From contig NZ_MUJK01000005.1 in assembly GCF_002906155.1 (NCBI RefSeq), positions 62,001 through 126,000 on the forward strand: a stretch of 64,000 nucleotides of DNA, in the 5' to 3' direction. The notes beneath the pieces were generated by a model. It searched no databases, was not told where the DNA came from, and worked only from the letters and a program-made list of their open reading frames with translations. A program made the position numbers and the translations under genes. Of this stretch, positions 44,135 through 52,339 are shown piece by piece. Every line of letters starts with the position of its first letter. Position 1 is the stretch's first letter. The DNA comes from Pseudomonas laurylsulfativorans. GTDB taxonomy: Bacteria; Pseudomonadota; Gammaproteobacteria; Pseudomonadales; Pseudomonadaceae.

Positions 44135-45466
44135 TTACAGGAAGCTGTAGGTGTAGTTGAAGATCAGGCGGGTCTGGTCAACATCAGGGTTGTTGGAGAC
44201 TTCACTGCCACGGTAGACACCATTACGCAGCGTTACGCCGAAGCCTTTGAGAGCGCCCTGCTGGATGGTGTAGTCGACCCGCATGTCGCGTTCCCACTCG
44301 GAGCCATCAGGGCCGCGGCCGTTGGTAGCCTTGATGTTGTCGCCATGCAGGTAGGCGATCGAAGTTTTCAGGCCCGGCACGCCCAGTCCGGCGAAGTCAT
44401 AGGAGTACTGACCGAAGGTGGTGTTTTCACCGGCACGAACAAAACCGTTGATCATGGAGTCGGTGAACAGGTAGAAGCTGGCGCCGCCGTTGCCTTCCGG
44501 ACGGCCATTGCCATCGACCACGTTGCCCTGGTTCAGGTAGACAAAACCACCGTCATCGTTGACGCGCTGATGACCGAGCAGGAAGGCGTTGCCACCCAGG
44601 GTGTAGGTGAACATGGCGCTCCAGGTCTTGTTATCGACCTCGCCCGGGTTCTTGGCGAAACCGTTGTTGTTGTTGAAACGGAAACCCGGATCACCGTTCT
44701 TGCCGTCGGAGCTGCTGTCGAAGTAGCGAATATCCGTCTTGAAGGACTGGGTGGCATCGATCGGAAACACGTGGATCAAGCCCAGGAAGTCCTGCTTGTA
44801 GTAGTCCTTCAGATTCGAGTGGTAGTACTGCAGGGTCAGGTCCTTGGTGACCTTCCAGTCAGCACCACCGTAGTAGAACTTGTTGCTGTCCTCTGTACCG
44901 CCAGCCACGGCCAGGCCCGTGGAGTTCGAAGAGGCGCGCCCCGCCGAATGCTCCAACTGACCTGCGTTGAAGGTCACGTTGTCGATTTCTTTCGAAGTGA
45001 TGGTGCCACCGTCAAAGGTCTGTGGCAGCAGACGGCTGTCGTTCGCGACCAGGATCGGCAAGTTGGGTGCCAGGGCGCCACCCAGGTGGGCCTCGGTCTT
45101 CGAGAAGCGCGCCTTGACGTTAGCGGCTGCACGGCTCCATTCGGACACGGCCGAACCATCGCTGTCGCTTGGGAAGAAGGTGTTGTTGTCTGGGTGGTGA
45201 CCCTTGCCGCCGTCCAAGTGGATACCCAGCAGTGCCTGGGCGTCGATACCGAAACCGACAGTGCCTTGAGTGAAACCGGACAGATAATCGAATTTCAGGC
45301 CTTCTGCGGACTCTTTCTGATCCGCACCGCCTTCACGGTTATCGTTGTTGTAATACATGGTGCGAGAGCTGATGGAAGCCTTGCTGTCTTCCAGGAAACC
45401 TGCGGCGCCTGCCTGCTGCGCCAAAACCCCTACGGCCACGGCCAAAGCCAAGGTGGACTTGTTCAT
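44135..45466 (-). CDS. OprD-family outer-membrane porin, copy 2
   Basis: 443 residues with signal MNKSTLALAVAVGVLAQQAG, nearly identical in its first 22 residues to copy 1, then FLEDSKASISSRTMYYNNDN. It shares LKGFGVTLRNGVYRG and the aromatic C-terminus NYTYSFL. The mature sequences differ widely, suggesting different substrates. It is divergent from tauA over a 363-base region with two copies of the AATACC-N5-GGAAT motif. Confidence 0.93.
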   Translation of the reverse strand: MNKSTLALAVAVGVLAQQAGAAGFLEDSKASISSRTMYYNNDNREGGADQKESAEGLKFDYLSGFTQGTVGFGIDAQALLGIHLDGGKGHHPDNNTFFPSDSDGSAVSEWSRAAANVKARFSKTEAHLGGALAPNLPILVANDSRLLPQTFDGGTITSKEIDNVTFNAGQLEHSAGRASSNSTGLAVAGGTEDSNKFYYGGADWKVTKDLTLQYYHSNLKDYYKQDFLGLIHVFPIDATQSFKTDIRYFDSSSDGKNGDPGFRFNNNNGFAKNPGEVDNKTWSAMFTYTLGGNAFLLGHQRVNDDGGFVYLNQGNVVDGNGRPEGNGGASFYLFTDSMINGFVRAGENTTFGQYSYDFAGLGVPGLKTSIAYLHGDNIKATNGRGPDGSEWERDMRVDYTIQQGALKGFGVTLRNGVYRGSEVSNNPDVDQTRLIFNYTYSFL

Positions 45467-45672
45467 TGTGTAGCTCCTCTCGATTCTAATTCTTGTATTC
45501 CTGGTCTCGAGTCGTCGCCCGAAATCCTAAGATGCGCGATTAGCGCCAGACCGTGACCCACAAGTCAATCGTAACTTTGTGTGTCTACGACCATGGTCTA
45601 ACCCCCGATTTTTTGGTCCCTGCAGGTCATGAGTTCGTCATAAGCCTGAAAAGAATTACCCGACTCTTTTCT

Positions 45673-45688
45673 AATACCCTTTAGGAAT
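45673..45688 (+). promoter_or_regulatory. Repeated motif AATACC-N5-GGAAT, copy 2
   Basis: AATACCCTTTAGGAAT, nearer the porin start. Shares 15 of 16 bases with copy 3. Confidence 0.5.
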
Positions 45689-45741
45689 TTAGCTCCCCAC
45701 TGCTCGATCACCCCGGAATACAAGGTTCGGCTCATAAGCTA

Positions 45742-45757
45742 ATTCCTAAACGGTATT
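45742..45757 (-). promoter_or_regulatory. Repeated motif AATACC-N5-GGAAT, copy 3
   Basis: On the minus strand AATACCGTTTAGGAAT, 73 bases before the tauA start and facing the opposite way to copy 2. Confidence 0.5.
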
Positions 45758-45829
45758 TATTTTAGTTTTTTTAGATCGATTAGTTTCAGACGCAATTCGG
45801 AAACAAATCCTTTACCGAAAGGCGACCCC

Positions 45830-46819
45830 ATGACGACCAAACGCGCACTATCCAGACCAATTGTTACAGTTTGTGTATCCCTGGCATTTTCTTTCGCGGC
45901 TCAGGCGGCGAATCTCACCGTCGGTTACCAAACCGGAATCGACCCCAGCAAAGTCCCCCAGGCCGATGGCCTTTATGAAAAAACCATCGGCCAGCCCATC
46001 GACTGGCGGCGCTTCAACAGCGGCCCGGAAGTGGTCACGGCGATAGCCTCGGGCGATGTGCAAATCGGCAATCTGGGCTCCAGCCCGCTGGCCGCCGCCG
46101 CCTCGCGCAACCTGCCGATTGTCGCGTTCATCGTCTCGGCCCAGATCAATGCCGCCGAAGCGCTGGTGGTGCGCAACGGCAGCGGCATCGAAAAACCGCA
46201 AGATCTGATCGGAAAGACCATCGCCACCCCGTTCGTTTCAACCTCCCACTACAGCCTGCTTGGCGCGCTGAAGCACTGGGGCCTGGACAGCTCGAAAGTC
46301 AAAGTGGTGAACCTGCAGCCAGCGGAAATCGCAGCAGCCTGGAAGCGTGGTGATATTGATGGCGCGTTTGTCTGGTCACCCGCCCTGGGGGAAATCCGCA
46401 AGACCGGCAAGACCCTGACCGACGCTGCGCAGGTAGGCCAATGGGGTGCGCCAACCTTTGAGGTCTGGGTGGCGCGCAAGGATTACGCCGAGAAACATCC
46501 GGAGGTCGTGGCAAAGTTCGCCCGGGTTACCCTGGATTCGTTCGCCGACTATGCCGCTCATAAGGACCAATGGACCGTTGATTCGGTACCCGTCCAGAAA
46601 ATCGCCAAACTGACCGGTGCCAACGCCGCCGATGTACCTGAACTGTTGGCCGGTTCCGCCTTCCCGGATGCCAAGGCGCAACAGAGCACCGCGCTGCTGG
46701 ATGGCGGTACGGCCAAGGCCATTGGCGAGACGGCGAAATTCTTGAAGGAGCAAGGGAAGGTTGAAACGGTGCTGCCGGATTACTCGCCGTATGTCAGTGC
46801 GAAGTTTGTGCAGGAGTGA
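45830..46819 (+). CDS. tauA: Orphan taurine-type ABC binding protein TauA
   Basis: 329-residue periplasmic binding protein with a signal peptide (TVCVSLAFSFAAQA) and mature start NLTVGYQTGIDPSKVPQADG. NSGPEVVTAIASGDVQIGNLGSSPLAAAA and FVSTSHYSLLGALKHWG are typical of TauA. No tauB, tauC or tauD is adjacent, so it must borrow a transporter (perhaps SsuBC or a distant TauBC). It starts after GAAAGGCG. A taurine or related sulfonate substrate is inferred from the family. Confidence 0.92.
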   Translation: MTTKRALSRPIVTVCVSLAFSFAAQAANLTVGYQTGIDPSKVPQADGLYEKTIGQPIDWRRFNSGPEVVTAIASGDVQIGNLGSSPLAAAASRNLPIVAFIVSAQINAAEALVVRNGSGIEKPQDLIGKTIATPFVSTSHYSLLGALKHWGLDSSKVKVVNLQPAEIAAAWKRGDIDGAFVWSPALGEIRKTGKTLTDAAQVGQWGAPTFEVWVARKDYAEKHPEVVAKFARVTLDSFADYAAHKDQWTVDSVPVQKIAKLTGANAADVPELLAGSAFPDAKAQQSTALLDGGTAKAIGETAKFLKEQGKVETVLPDYSPYVSAKFVQE

Positions 46820-46827
46820 ATGTAAAA

Positions 46828-46963
46828 CCTTGTGGCGAGGGGGCTTGTCGGAGCGCCGAACCGCCCCGTTCGGTCGCGAAGCGGCCGCAAACCATGCGAC
46901 TTGGTCGGGCAGGTTTTGGGGCTGCTCCGCAGCCCAACGGGGGCAAGCCCCCTCGCCACAGGG
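46828..46963. repeat. REP doublet, TGTGGCGAGGGGGC type
   Basis: A third REP family: tgtggcgagggggcttg and, at the right, caagccccctcgccaca, with an interior that includes the stem cggtcgcgaagcggccg. Between convergent tauA and argA. Confidence 0.85.
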
Positions 46964-46981
46964 ACCTCTGCTGCTCCAACA

Positions 46982-48280
46982 TCAAAGGGCTTTTTCGAAG
47001 ATCTTCGAATTACGCTGATAGTTGTACAGCGACGCCCGCGCCGACGGCAGTCGGTCGACACTGCTGGGTTCGAAGCCACGTTCGCGGAACCAGTGCGCGG
47101 TGCGGGTGGTAAGGACGAACAAGGTTTTCAACCCCTGCGCCCGGGCGCGGGTTTCAATACGTTCCAGCAGCTCATCGCCGCGACCGCCATGGCGATACTC
47201 CGGATTGACCGCCAGGCACGCCAGCTCGCCCGCGTCCGAATCGGCGATCTGATACAGCGCCGCACAGGCGATGATCATGCCTTCGCGTTCAACCACACTG
47301 AACTGCTCGATTTCGCGTTCCAGCACCTCGCGGGAACGGCGCACCAGGATGCCTTGCTCTTCCAGCGGACTGATCAAGTCCAGCAAACCACCAACATCTT
47401 CAATGGCCGCTTCGCGCACCACTTCGAACTGTTCCTGGGCCACCAGCGTACCGCCACCGTCGCGGGTGAACAGCTCGGTCAGCAGTGCACCGTCTTCGGC
47501 GTAACTGACGATATGGCTGCGGGCCACGCCGCCACGGCACGCTTCGGCCGCGGCATCCAGCAATTCCGCCTGATAGTTACTGCCCAGCCGTTGCAGATGC
47601 GCCGGCACTTGCTGCGGACGCAGCTCGCGCACCAGGCGCCCGTGTTCGTCGATCAGGCCCAGGTCGGCGCCGAACAGCAGCAGCTTGTCCGCGCCCAGGT
47701 CGATGGCCGCTCGCGTGGCGACGTCTTCGCAAGCGAGGTTGAAAATCTCCCCGGTCGGCGAATAGCCCAACGGCGACAGCAGCACGATGGAGCGCTCGTC
47801 CAGCAGACGGTTGATGCCCTTGCGATCGACCCGGCGCACTTCGCCGGTATGGTGGTAGTCGACACCTTCAAGCACGCCGATCGGCCGCGCCGTCACCAGG
47901 TTGCCGCTGGCCACCCGCAGGCGCGAGCCCTGCATCGGCGACGAAGCCATGTCCATCGACAGGCGAGCCTCAATGGCAATCCGCAACTGGCCGACCGCGT
48001 CGATCACGCACTCCAGGGTCGCGGCATCAGTGATGCGCATGCCGTGGTGGTAATGCGGAGTCAGGCCACGGGCCGCCAGGCGCGCTTCGATTTGCGGCCG
48101 GGAACCGTGAACCAGCACCAGCCGCACACCCAGGCTGTGCAGCAGCACCAGGTCGTGGACGATATTGCCGAAATTCGGGTGTTCAACGCCGTCGCCGGGC
48201 AGCATGACGACAAAGGTGCAATCGCGGTGGGCGTTGATGTAAGGCGAAGCGTGACGAAGCCAATTAACGTATTCGGGCAT
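46982..48280 (-). CDS. argA: N-acetylglutamate synthase
   Basis: First enzyme of arginine synthesis (glutamate plus acetyl-CoA). The 432 residues comprise an N-terminal amino-acid-kinase-like domain (about 1-290, FVVMLPGDGVEHPNF, LVLVHGSRPQIEARL) that senses arginine, and a C-terminal GNAT domain (LACLAVNPEYRHGGRGDELL, acetyl-CoA loop). Typical of the bacterial ArgA family. The start is preceded by a weak CAGG. Followed on the same map by argE, upstream and in the same direction. Confidence 0.96.
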   Translation of the reverse strand: MPEYVNWLRHASPYINAHRDCTFVVMLPGDGVEHPNFGNIVHDLVLLHSLGVRLVLVHGSRPQIEARLAARGLTPHYHHGMRITDAATLECVIDAVGQLRIAIEARLSMDMASSPMQGSRLRVASGNLVTARPIGVLEGVDYHHTGEVRRVDRKGINRLLDERSIVLLSPLGYSPTGEIFNLACEDVATRAAIDLGADKLLLFGADLGLIDEHGRLVRELRPQQVPAHLQRLGSNYQAELLDAAAEACRGGVARSHIVSYAEDGALLTELFTRDGGGTLVAQEQFEVVREAAIEDVGGLLDLISPLEEQGILVRRSREVLEREIEQFSVVEREGMIIACAALYQIADSDAGELACLAVNPEYRHGGRGDELLERIETRARAQGLKTLFVLTTRTAHWFRERGFEPSSVDRLPSARASLYNYQRNSKIFEKAL

Positions 48281-48427
48281 GAACCTGGGCCTGTAATAAA
48301 TAGCAGCCGAAAAAAGGGCGAAACTGAAAACGCACAGCGGGCTGATGGTTATCGTCGGAACAGGCTTGGCGACACGCGCGCTCTCCTCATGAATACGGGT
48401 TTGGACACCGGCAATTTAACTGCAAAA

Positions 48428-48533
48428 CCCTGTAGGAGCGAGCTTGCTCGCGATGGATGTGAGGGCACCGCGTTTATCCAGGCAGCCCTCGTCATCGTTA
48501 ACGTCCATCGCGAGCGAGCTCGCTCCTACAGGG
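48428..48533. repeat. REPIN overlapping the end of argE
   Basis: Inverted GTAGGAGCGAGC units around an interior nearly the same as at 23951-24055. The right unit provides the TAG stop of argE. Confidence 0.85.
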
Positions 48534-49674
48534 GGTTCAGGCAATAGTGTTCGATCAGTTGCCTTAATAGATGCACCGTAGGCTGCAAACGTGACATTTC
48601 GAGGTATTCCCCCGGCTGGTGGGCGCAGGCGATATCACCCGGGCCAAGCACCAGCGTTTCACAGCCAAGGCGCTGAAGATAAGGTGCTTCGGTGCCGAAC
48701 GCTACTGCTTCGGCGCTGTGGCCGGTGAGCTTTTCGGCAATTCGCACCAACTCTGCGTCCTCGGCCTGCTCGAAGGGCGGTACTTCAGGGAACAACGGCG
48801 CGTAATCGATCTTGACCTGATGTCGTTCGGCTATCGGGTTGAGTTTCTGCAGGATCTCGGCGCGCAGGACCTTGGGGTCCATGCCGGGCAACGGCCGCAA
48901 ATCGAATTCCAGCGAACACTGGCCGCAGATGCGGTTGGGGTTGTCGCCGCCATGAATGCAGCCGAAATTCATCGTTGGCGTCGGCACGCCAAACTGTGGA
49001 TTGCGGAATTCGCGCTGCCATAACAAGCGCAGGCCTCGCAGTTCACCGATGGCATCGTGCATGGCTTCCAGGGCGCTATGGCCCAGGCGCGGATCGGAGG
49101 AGTGACCGCTCTGACCGAGGATGTCGATGCGTTCCATCATAATGCCTTTGTGCATGCGGATCGGCTTGAGCCCTGTCGGCTCGCCAATCACCGCCGCCCG
49201 CCCCAGCGGTCGCCCCGCTTCGGCCAGCGCACGGGCGCCGGACATCGAGCTTTCTTCATCGCAGGTGGCGAGAATCAGCAACGGCTGTTTGAACGGCTGA
49301 TCGAGCAGCGGTTTGACCGCCTCGATGGCCAGGGCGAAAAAGCCCTTCATGTCACAACTGCCCAGGCCGACCCAACGACCGTCGACTTCAGTCAGTTTCA
49401 GCGGGTCGGTTTGCCACAGCGCACCGTCGAACGGCACGGTGTCGCTGTGCCCGGCCAGCACCAGGCCGCCGGGGCCGGAACCGAAACTGGCCAGCAGATT
49501 GAACTTGCCGTGGCTGACCTGCTGGATCTCGCAGGAAAAACCCAGCTCGCCGAGCCAGGTCGCCAACAGATCGATCACCGGGCGGTTGGTCTGATCGAGA
49601 CTGGGTTGGGTGCAACTGACGGACGGTGCAGCGATCAACGCAGCGAATTGTTCTTTCATAGACGGCAATGGCAT
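48526..49674 (-). CDS. argE: Acetylornithine deacetylase
   Basis: M20 metallopeptidase-family enzyme of 382 residues that releases ornithine from N-acetylornithine. Metal ligands and catalytic Asp are in LAGHSDTVPFDG, the general-base Glu pair in CDEESSMSG, and LPGMDPK marks the dimerisation lid. The stop codon TAG and the last codons (NPL) fall in a REP unit, so the C-terminus was probably set by repeat insertion. It lies upstream of argA on the same strand, 245 bases apart. Confidence 0.95.
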   Translation of the reverse strand: MPLPSMKEQFAALIAAPSVSCTQPSLDQTNRPVIDLLATWLGELGFSCEIQQVSHGKFNLLASFGSGPGGLVLAGHSDTVPFDGALWQTDPLKLTEVDGRWVGLGSCDMKGFFALAIEAVKPLLDQPFKQPLLILATCDEESSMSGARALAEAGRPLGRAAVIGEPTGLKPIRMHKGIMMERIDILGQSGHSSDPRLGHSALEAMHDAIGELRGLRLLWQREFRNPQFGVPTPTMNFGCIHGGDNPNRICGQCSLEFDLRPLPGMDPKVLRAEILQKLNPIAERHQVKIDYAPLFPEVPPFEQAEDAELVRIAEKLTGHSAEAVAFGTEAPYLQRLGCETLVLGPGDIACAHQPGEYLEMSRLQPTVHLLRQLIEHYCLNPL

Positions 49675-49831
49675 CGCTGACTCCCGGCACCCGAATTGAA
49701 GTCCATCATAGAACCAACCGGTGACAGGAATAAACCGTCGCGGCGCGGACTAACCTTGAGTCCTGTACACTGCACGACCTTGGCAGCCACACATTCCCCC
49801 GGCTGCGCTCCCGATCCTGGATTTTCCGGCC

Positions 49832-51199
49832 ATGCAGAAAGAAACCGAAATCAAACTCCGCGTCAGCCGCGAAACCCTCGCCGCCCTGCGCGAGCATCCG
49901 TTACTGAAAAAACGCAACAAAAGTGGCTGGGAACGCCGTGAGTTGATGAACCAGTACTTCGACACGCCAGAGCGCGACCTGGCGCAGGCCAAAGTCGCCC
50001 TGCGCCTGCGCAAGGATGGCGAAGAAGTGATTCAGACCCTCAAGACCCGCGGCCAGAGCGTCGCTGGCTTGTCAGTACGTAACGAGTACGACTGGAACCT
50101 GCCCAAAGCCAAGCTCGACCTGAAGAAACTCGACGGCGAATGCTGGCCCGAAGAACTGGCCGAACTGGACAAAAAAACCCTGAAGCCGATCTTCACCACC
50201 GACTTCGTCCGCGAACGCGCGGAAATCGCTTGGGGTCGCGGCAAGACCAAAGTGGTCATCGAAGCTGCGCTGGACTTGGGTCACGTTGTGGTCGGCAAGC
50301 AGAAAGAAGAAATCTGCGAGCTGGAACTGGAACTGCGCGAAGGTGAGCCAGCAGCCCTGCTGGAACTGGCCGCCGAACTGGCCGAGAAACTGGCCCTGAT
50401 GCCATGCGACATCAGCAAGGCCGAGCGCGGTTATCGCCTGTACGACGCCCACAGCTATTCGTTGAGCCTGCCGGCACCGCAGATCACCGCCGAAACGCCG
50501 CTGGACGACGCCTTCGCCGCCTTGAGCTGGCATTTGCTGGGCAGCAGCCAGCGCCTTGCCGAGCAGTATCGCTTCAACGGTCACTGGCGCCTGCTGCAGG
50601 ACTGGGTCGAATGCCTCGCGGAAATGCGCGCGCTGATCAGCAGCCTCGGCCAGGCCGCTCCGCGTCAGTCGACCCACGACCTGCGTGTCGCCCTCGATGC
50701 CTTGCTGGAAGACTGGCGTCCGCTGGTCCAGGCCGGTCTGGACGATGAAGACGTGCGCAAAGCCGCGCCCGAGCAGTTCCTCGAAGAACTGGAAGACCCG
50801 CGCTGGGGCCTGTTCTCCCTGACCACCTCGCGCTGGTTGCTGGCCCGCACCTGGGCCGCCGACCGCAACACCCGTGGCAATCGCCAGGGCGCTGCACAAC
50901 TGGGCAGCTGGTTGCCGCGCCTGTTGGGCGAAGAAGCCACATCGTTGCAACTGCAGCGTTACCAGCAACAACCGGAAGATCTGGCCGAGCAACTGCCGCG
51001 CATCGAACGCATTCAGGTCTGGCTGCACCACGCGCGCAACGTGCTGGAGATCCCGGAAATGGATCGCCTGTACGGCGAGCTGAACAAGCTGGCGCAACTG
51101 GCCAACGAATCGATCACCGATGAAGTCCTGGATGCGCGCAAGCAGCAGGCGATTGCGGTGTATCAGAACCGCGCCTGGAAAATGTTGCTGCGTCTGTAA
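49832..51199 (+). CDS. CYTH-CHAD domain inorganic triphosphatase-like protein
   Basis: 455-residue cytosolic fusion. The N-terminal CYTH (triphosphate tunnel) domain has the ExExK signature ETEIK at residues 4-8 and alternating basic and acidic tunnel strands (ALRLRKDGEEVIQTLKTRG, EICELELELREGEP). The C-terminal CHAD domain, from about residue 230, is helical with conserved histidines (STHDLRVALDAL, VWLHHARNVLE) that bind polyphosphate in other members. Hydrolysis of inorganic triphosphate, as in E. coli YgiF, is likely but unproven. It is divergent from argE. Confidence 0.93.
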   Translation: MQKETEIKLRVSRETLAALREHPLLKKRNKSGWERRELMNQYFDTPERDLAQAKVALRLRKDGEEVIQTLKTRGQSVAGLSVRNEYDWNLPKAKLDLKKLDGECWPEELAELDKKTLKPIFTTDFVRERAEIAWGRGKTKVVIEAALDLGHVVVGKQKEEICELELELREGEPAALLELAAELAEKLALMPCDISKAERGYRLYDAHSYSLSLPAPQITAETPLDDAFAALSWHLLGSSQRLAEQYRFNGHWRLLQDWVECLAEMRALISSLGQAAPRQSTHDLRVALDALLEDWRPLVQAGLDDEDVRKAAPEQFLEELEDPRWGLFSLTTSRWLLARTWAADRNTRGNRQGAAQLGSWLPRLLGEEATSLQLQRYQQQPEDLAEQLPRIERIQVWLHHARNVLEIPEMDRLYGELNKLAQLANESITDEVLDARKQQAIAVYQNRAWKMLLRL

Positions 51200-51200
51200 T

Positions 51201-51300
51201 ACCTTGTGGCGAGGGGGCTTGCCCCCGTTGGGTTGCGCAGCGACCCCAAAAAATGGGCCTGCTATGCAGTCCAACGGGGCTAAGCCCCCTCGCCACAAAG
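51201..51300. repeat. REP doublet, TGTGGCGAGGGGGC type
   Basis: Second copy of the third REP family, between the convergent CYTH-CHAD and Lrp-type genes. Confidence 0.85.
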
Positions 51301-51314
51301 GCCCTCAAGCATCA

Positions 51315-51785
51315 TCAGCGCATTACCGGCAAACTGGTGGTCGACTTGATCTCCGACAACGCCACGATCGAATTGACCTCCTGAATCCCCGGCACCATCG
51401 ACAGCTTCTCAAAGAAGAAACGCTCGTAAGCCTCGATGTCCGCCGTGACAATCCGCAGCAAAAAATCCACCGCCCCCATCAGCACGTAACACTCCAGCAC
51501 TTCCGGAAAACCGCGAATCGCCTCGGTGAATTCGGTGAAGTTCGAGCGCCCGTGGGCATTGAGTTTCACCTCCGCGAAGATCTGCGTGTTCAGGCCGATT
51601 TTCTTGCGGTCGAGCAAGGTCACCTGGCCGCGAATGATGCCCTCCTCTTTCATCCGCTGAATCCGCCGCCAGCACGGCGACTGGGAAAGGCCCACCTGCT
51701 CGGCGATCTGCGCGCTGGAGAGCGAAGCGTCCTCTTGCAGCAAGGCGAGGATCTTGCGGTCATAGCTGTCCAGCTCGCTTTGCAT
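51315..51785 (-). CDS. Lrp/AsnC family transcriptional regulator
   Basis: 156 residues. N-terminal helix-turn-helix LDSYDRKILALLQED, AQIAEQVGLSQSPCWRRIQR, and a C-terminal RAM/ACT-like ligand domain ending VNSIVALSEIKSTTSLPV. The ATG at 51785 (MQSELDSYD) is preferred to the open-frame start 18 residues earlier. It probably senses an amino acid. The divergent small gene at 51912 is a possible target. Confidence 0.93.
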   Translation of the reverse strand: MQSELDSYDRKILALLQEDASLSSAQIAEQVGLSQSPCWRRIQRMKEEGIIRGQVTLLDRKKIGLNTQIFAEVKLNAHGRSNFTEFTEAIRGFPEVLECYVLMGAVDFLLRIVTADIEAYERFFFEKLSMVPGIQEVNSIVALSEIKSTTSLPVMR

Positions 51786-51911
51786 AAAAAAACCCTCAAC
51801 CTGGTAATTAGTGAATTGATTGATTCTACATATCAGCAATTAAGCCAGTCATAGAGAAGAAATACCCGGTACAGGATGTAAACATTTCTCCAGTCATTCT
51901 GGAGCCTGACC

Positions 51912-52250
51912 ATGCCGTATCTCGAAGCCGTGAACACCCCTCCCGCCCGCGCCGATGTCTGGAACGTCAGCAACGCCCATTGCCGGGTTCGCTATCAAAT
52001 GCTGGCCGAAGCAGAGCCGGACCTGCTGTGTCGCGCCCTCAATTTGTTCGCCTTGCAATTGCTCACGCCGGAACAGGTCAACGCGCAGCGCCAGGACGAC
52101 TGGCTGAGCATCGAGATCGTCATCGACGGTTTGAGCTGGCACCGTGCGCAAGTGATTGCGGAAAAACTTCGCAACCTGATCAGCGTCTGCTCGGTGGAGC
52201 TGCAAGAAGCAGAGTCCGCATGGACCGAAGCGGCTCAAGCGGCGGGCTGA
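51912..52250 (+). CDS. Small conserved hypothetical protein
   Basis: 112 residues (MPYLEAVNTPPARADVWNVS) with no signal or membrane segment. The middle alternates VRYQMLAEAEPDLLCRALNL and SIEIVIDGLSWHRAQVIAEK, which could form an ACT-like alpha/beta sandwich; I do not recognise a named family. GGAG stands 8 bases before the ATG. It is divergent from the Lrp-type gene, in which case the two may be functionally linked. Confidence 0.75.
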   Translation: MPYLEAVNTPPARADVWNVSNAHCRVRYQMLAEAEPDLLCRALNLFALQLLTPEQVNAQRQDDWLSIEIVIDGLSWHRAQVIAEKLRNLISVCSVELQEAESAWTEAAQAAG

Positions 52251-52339
52251 AAAACGCCGAAACGGCTTCGTCAGGTAGTGGCCCAGCAATCAACCGGACC
52301 ATGGCTATCCTTTGCGACTGTCGTTCAAAAGGAGCCCGC

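Larger units (their letters stand above)
45467..45829. other. Divergent promoter region between porin copy 2 and tauA
   Basis: 363 AT-rich bases that hold two oppositely oriented copies of AATACC-N5-GGAAT (45673-45688 and 45742-45757), with centres 69 bases apart. No gene, REP or terminator was seen. Confidence 0.7.

Noticed and set aside
49675..49831. Possible promoter operator between argE and the CYTH-CHAD gene
   Set aside because: No arginine-regulator-like dyad or clear -35/-10 could be supported by eye.
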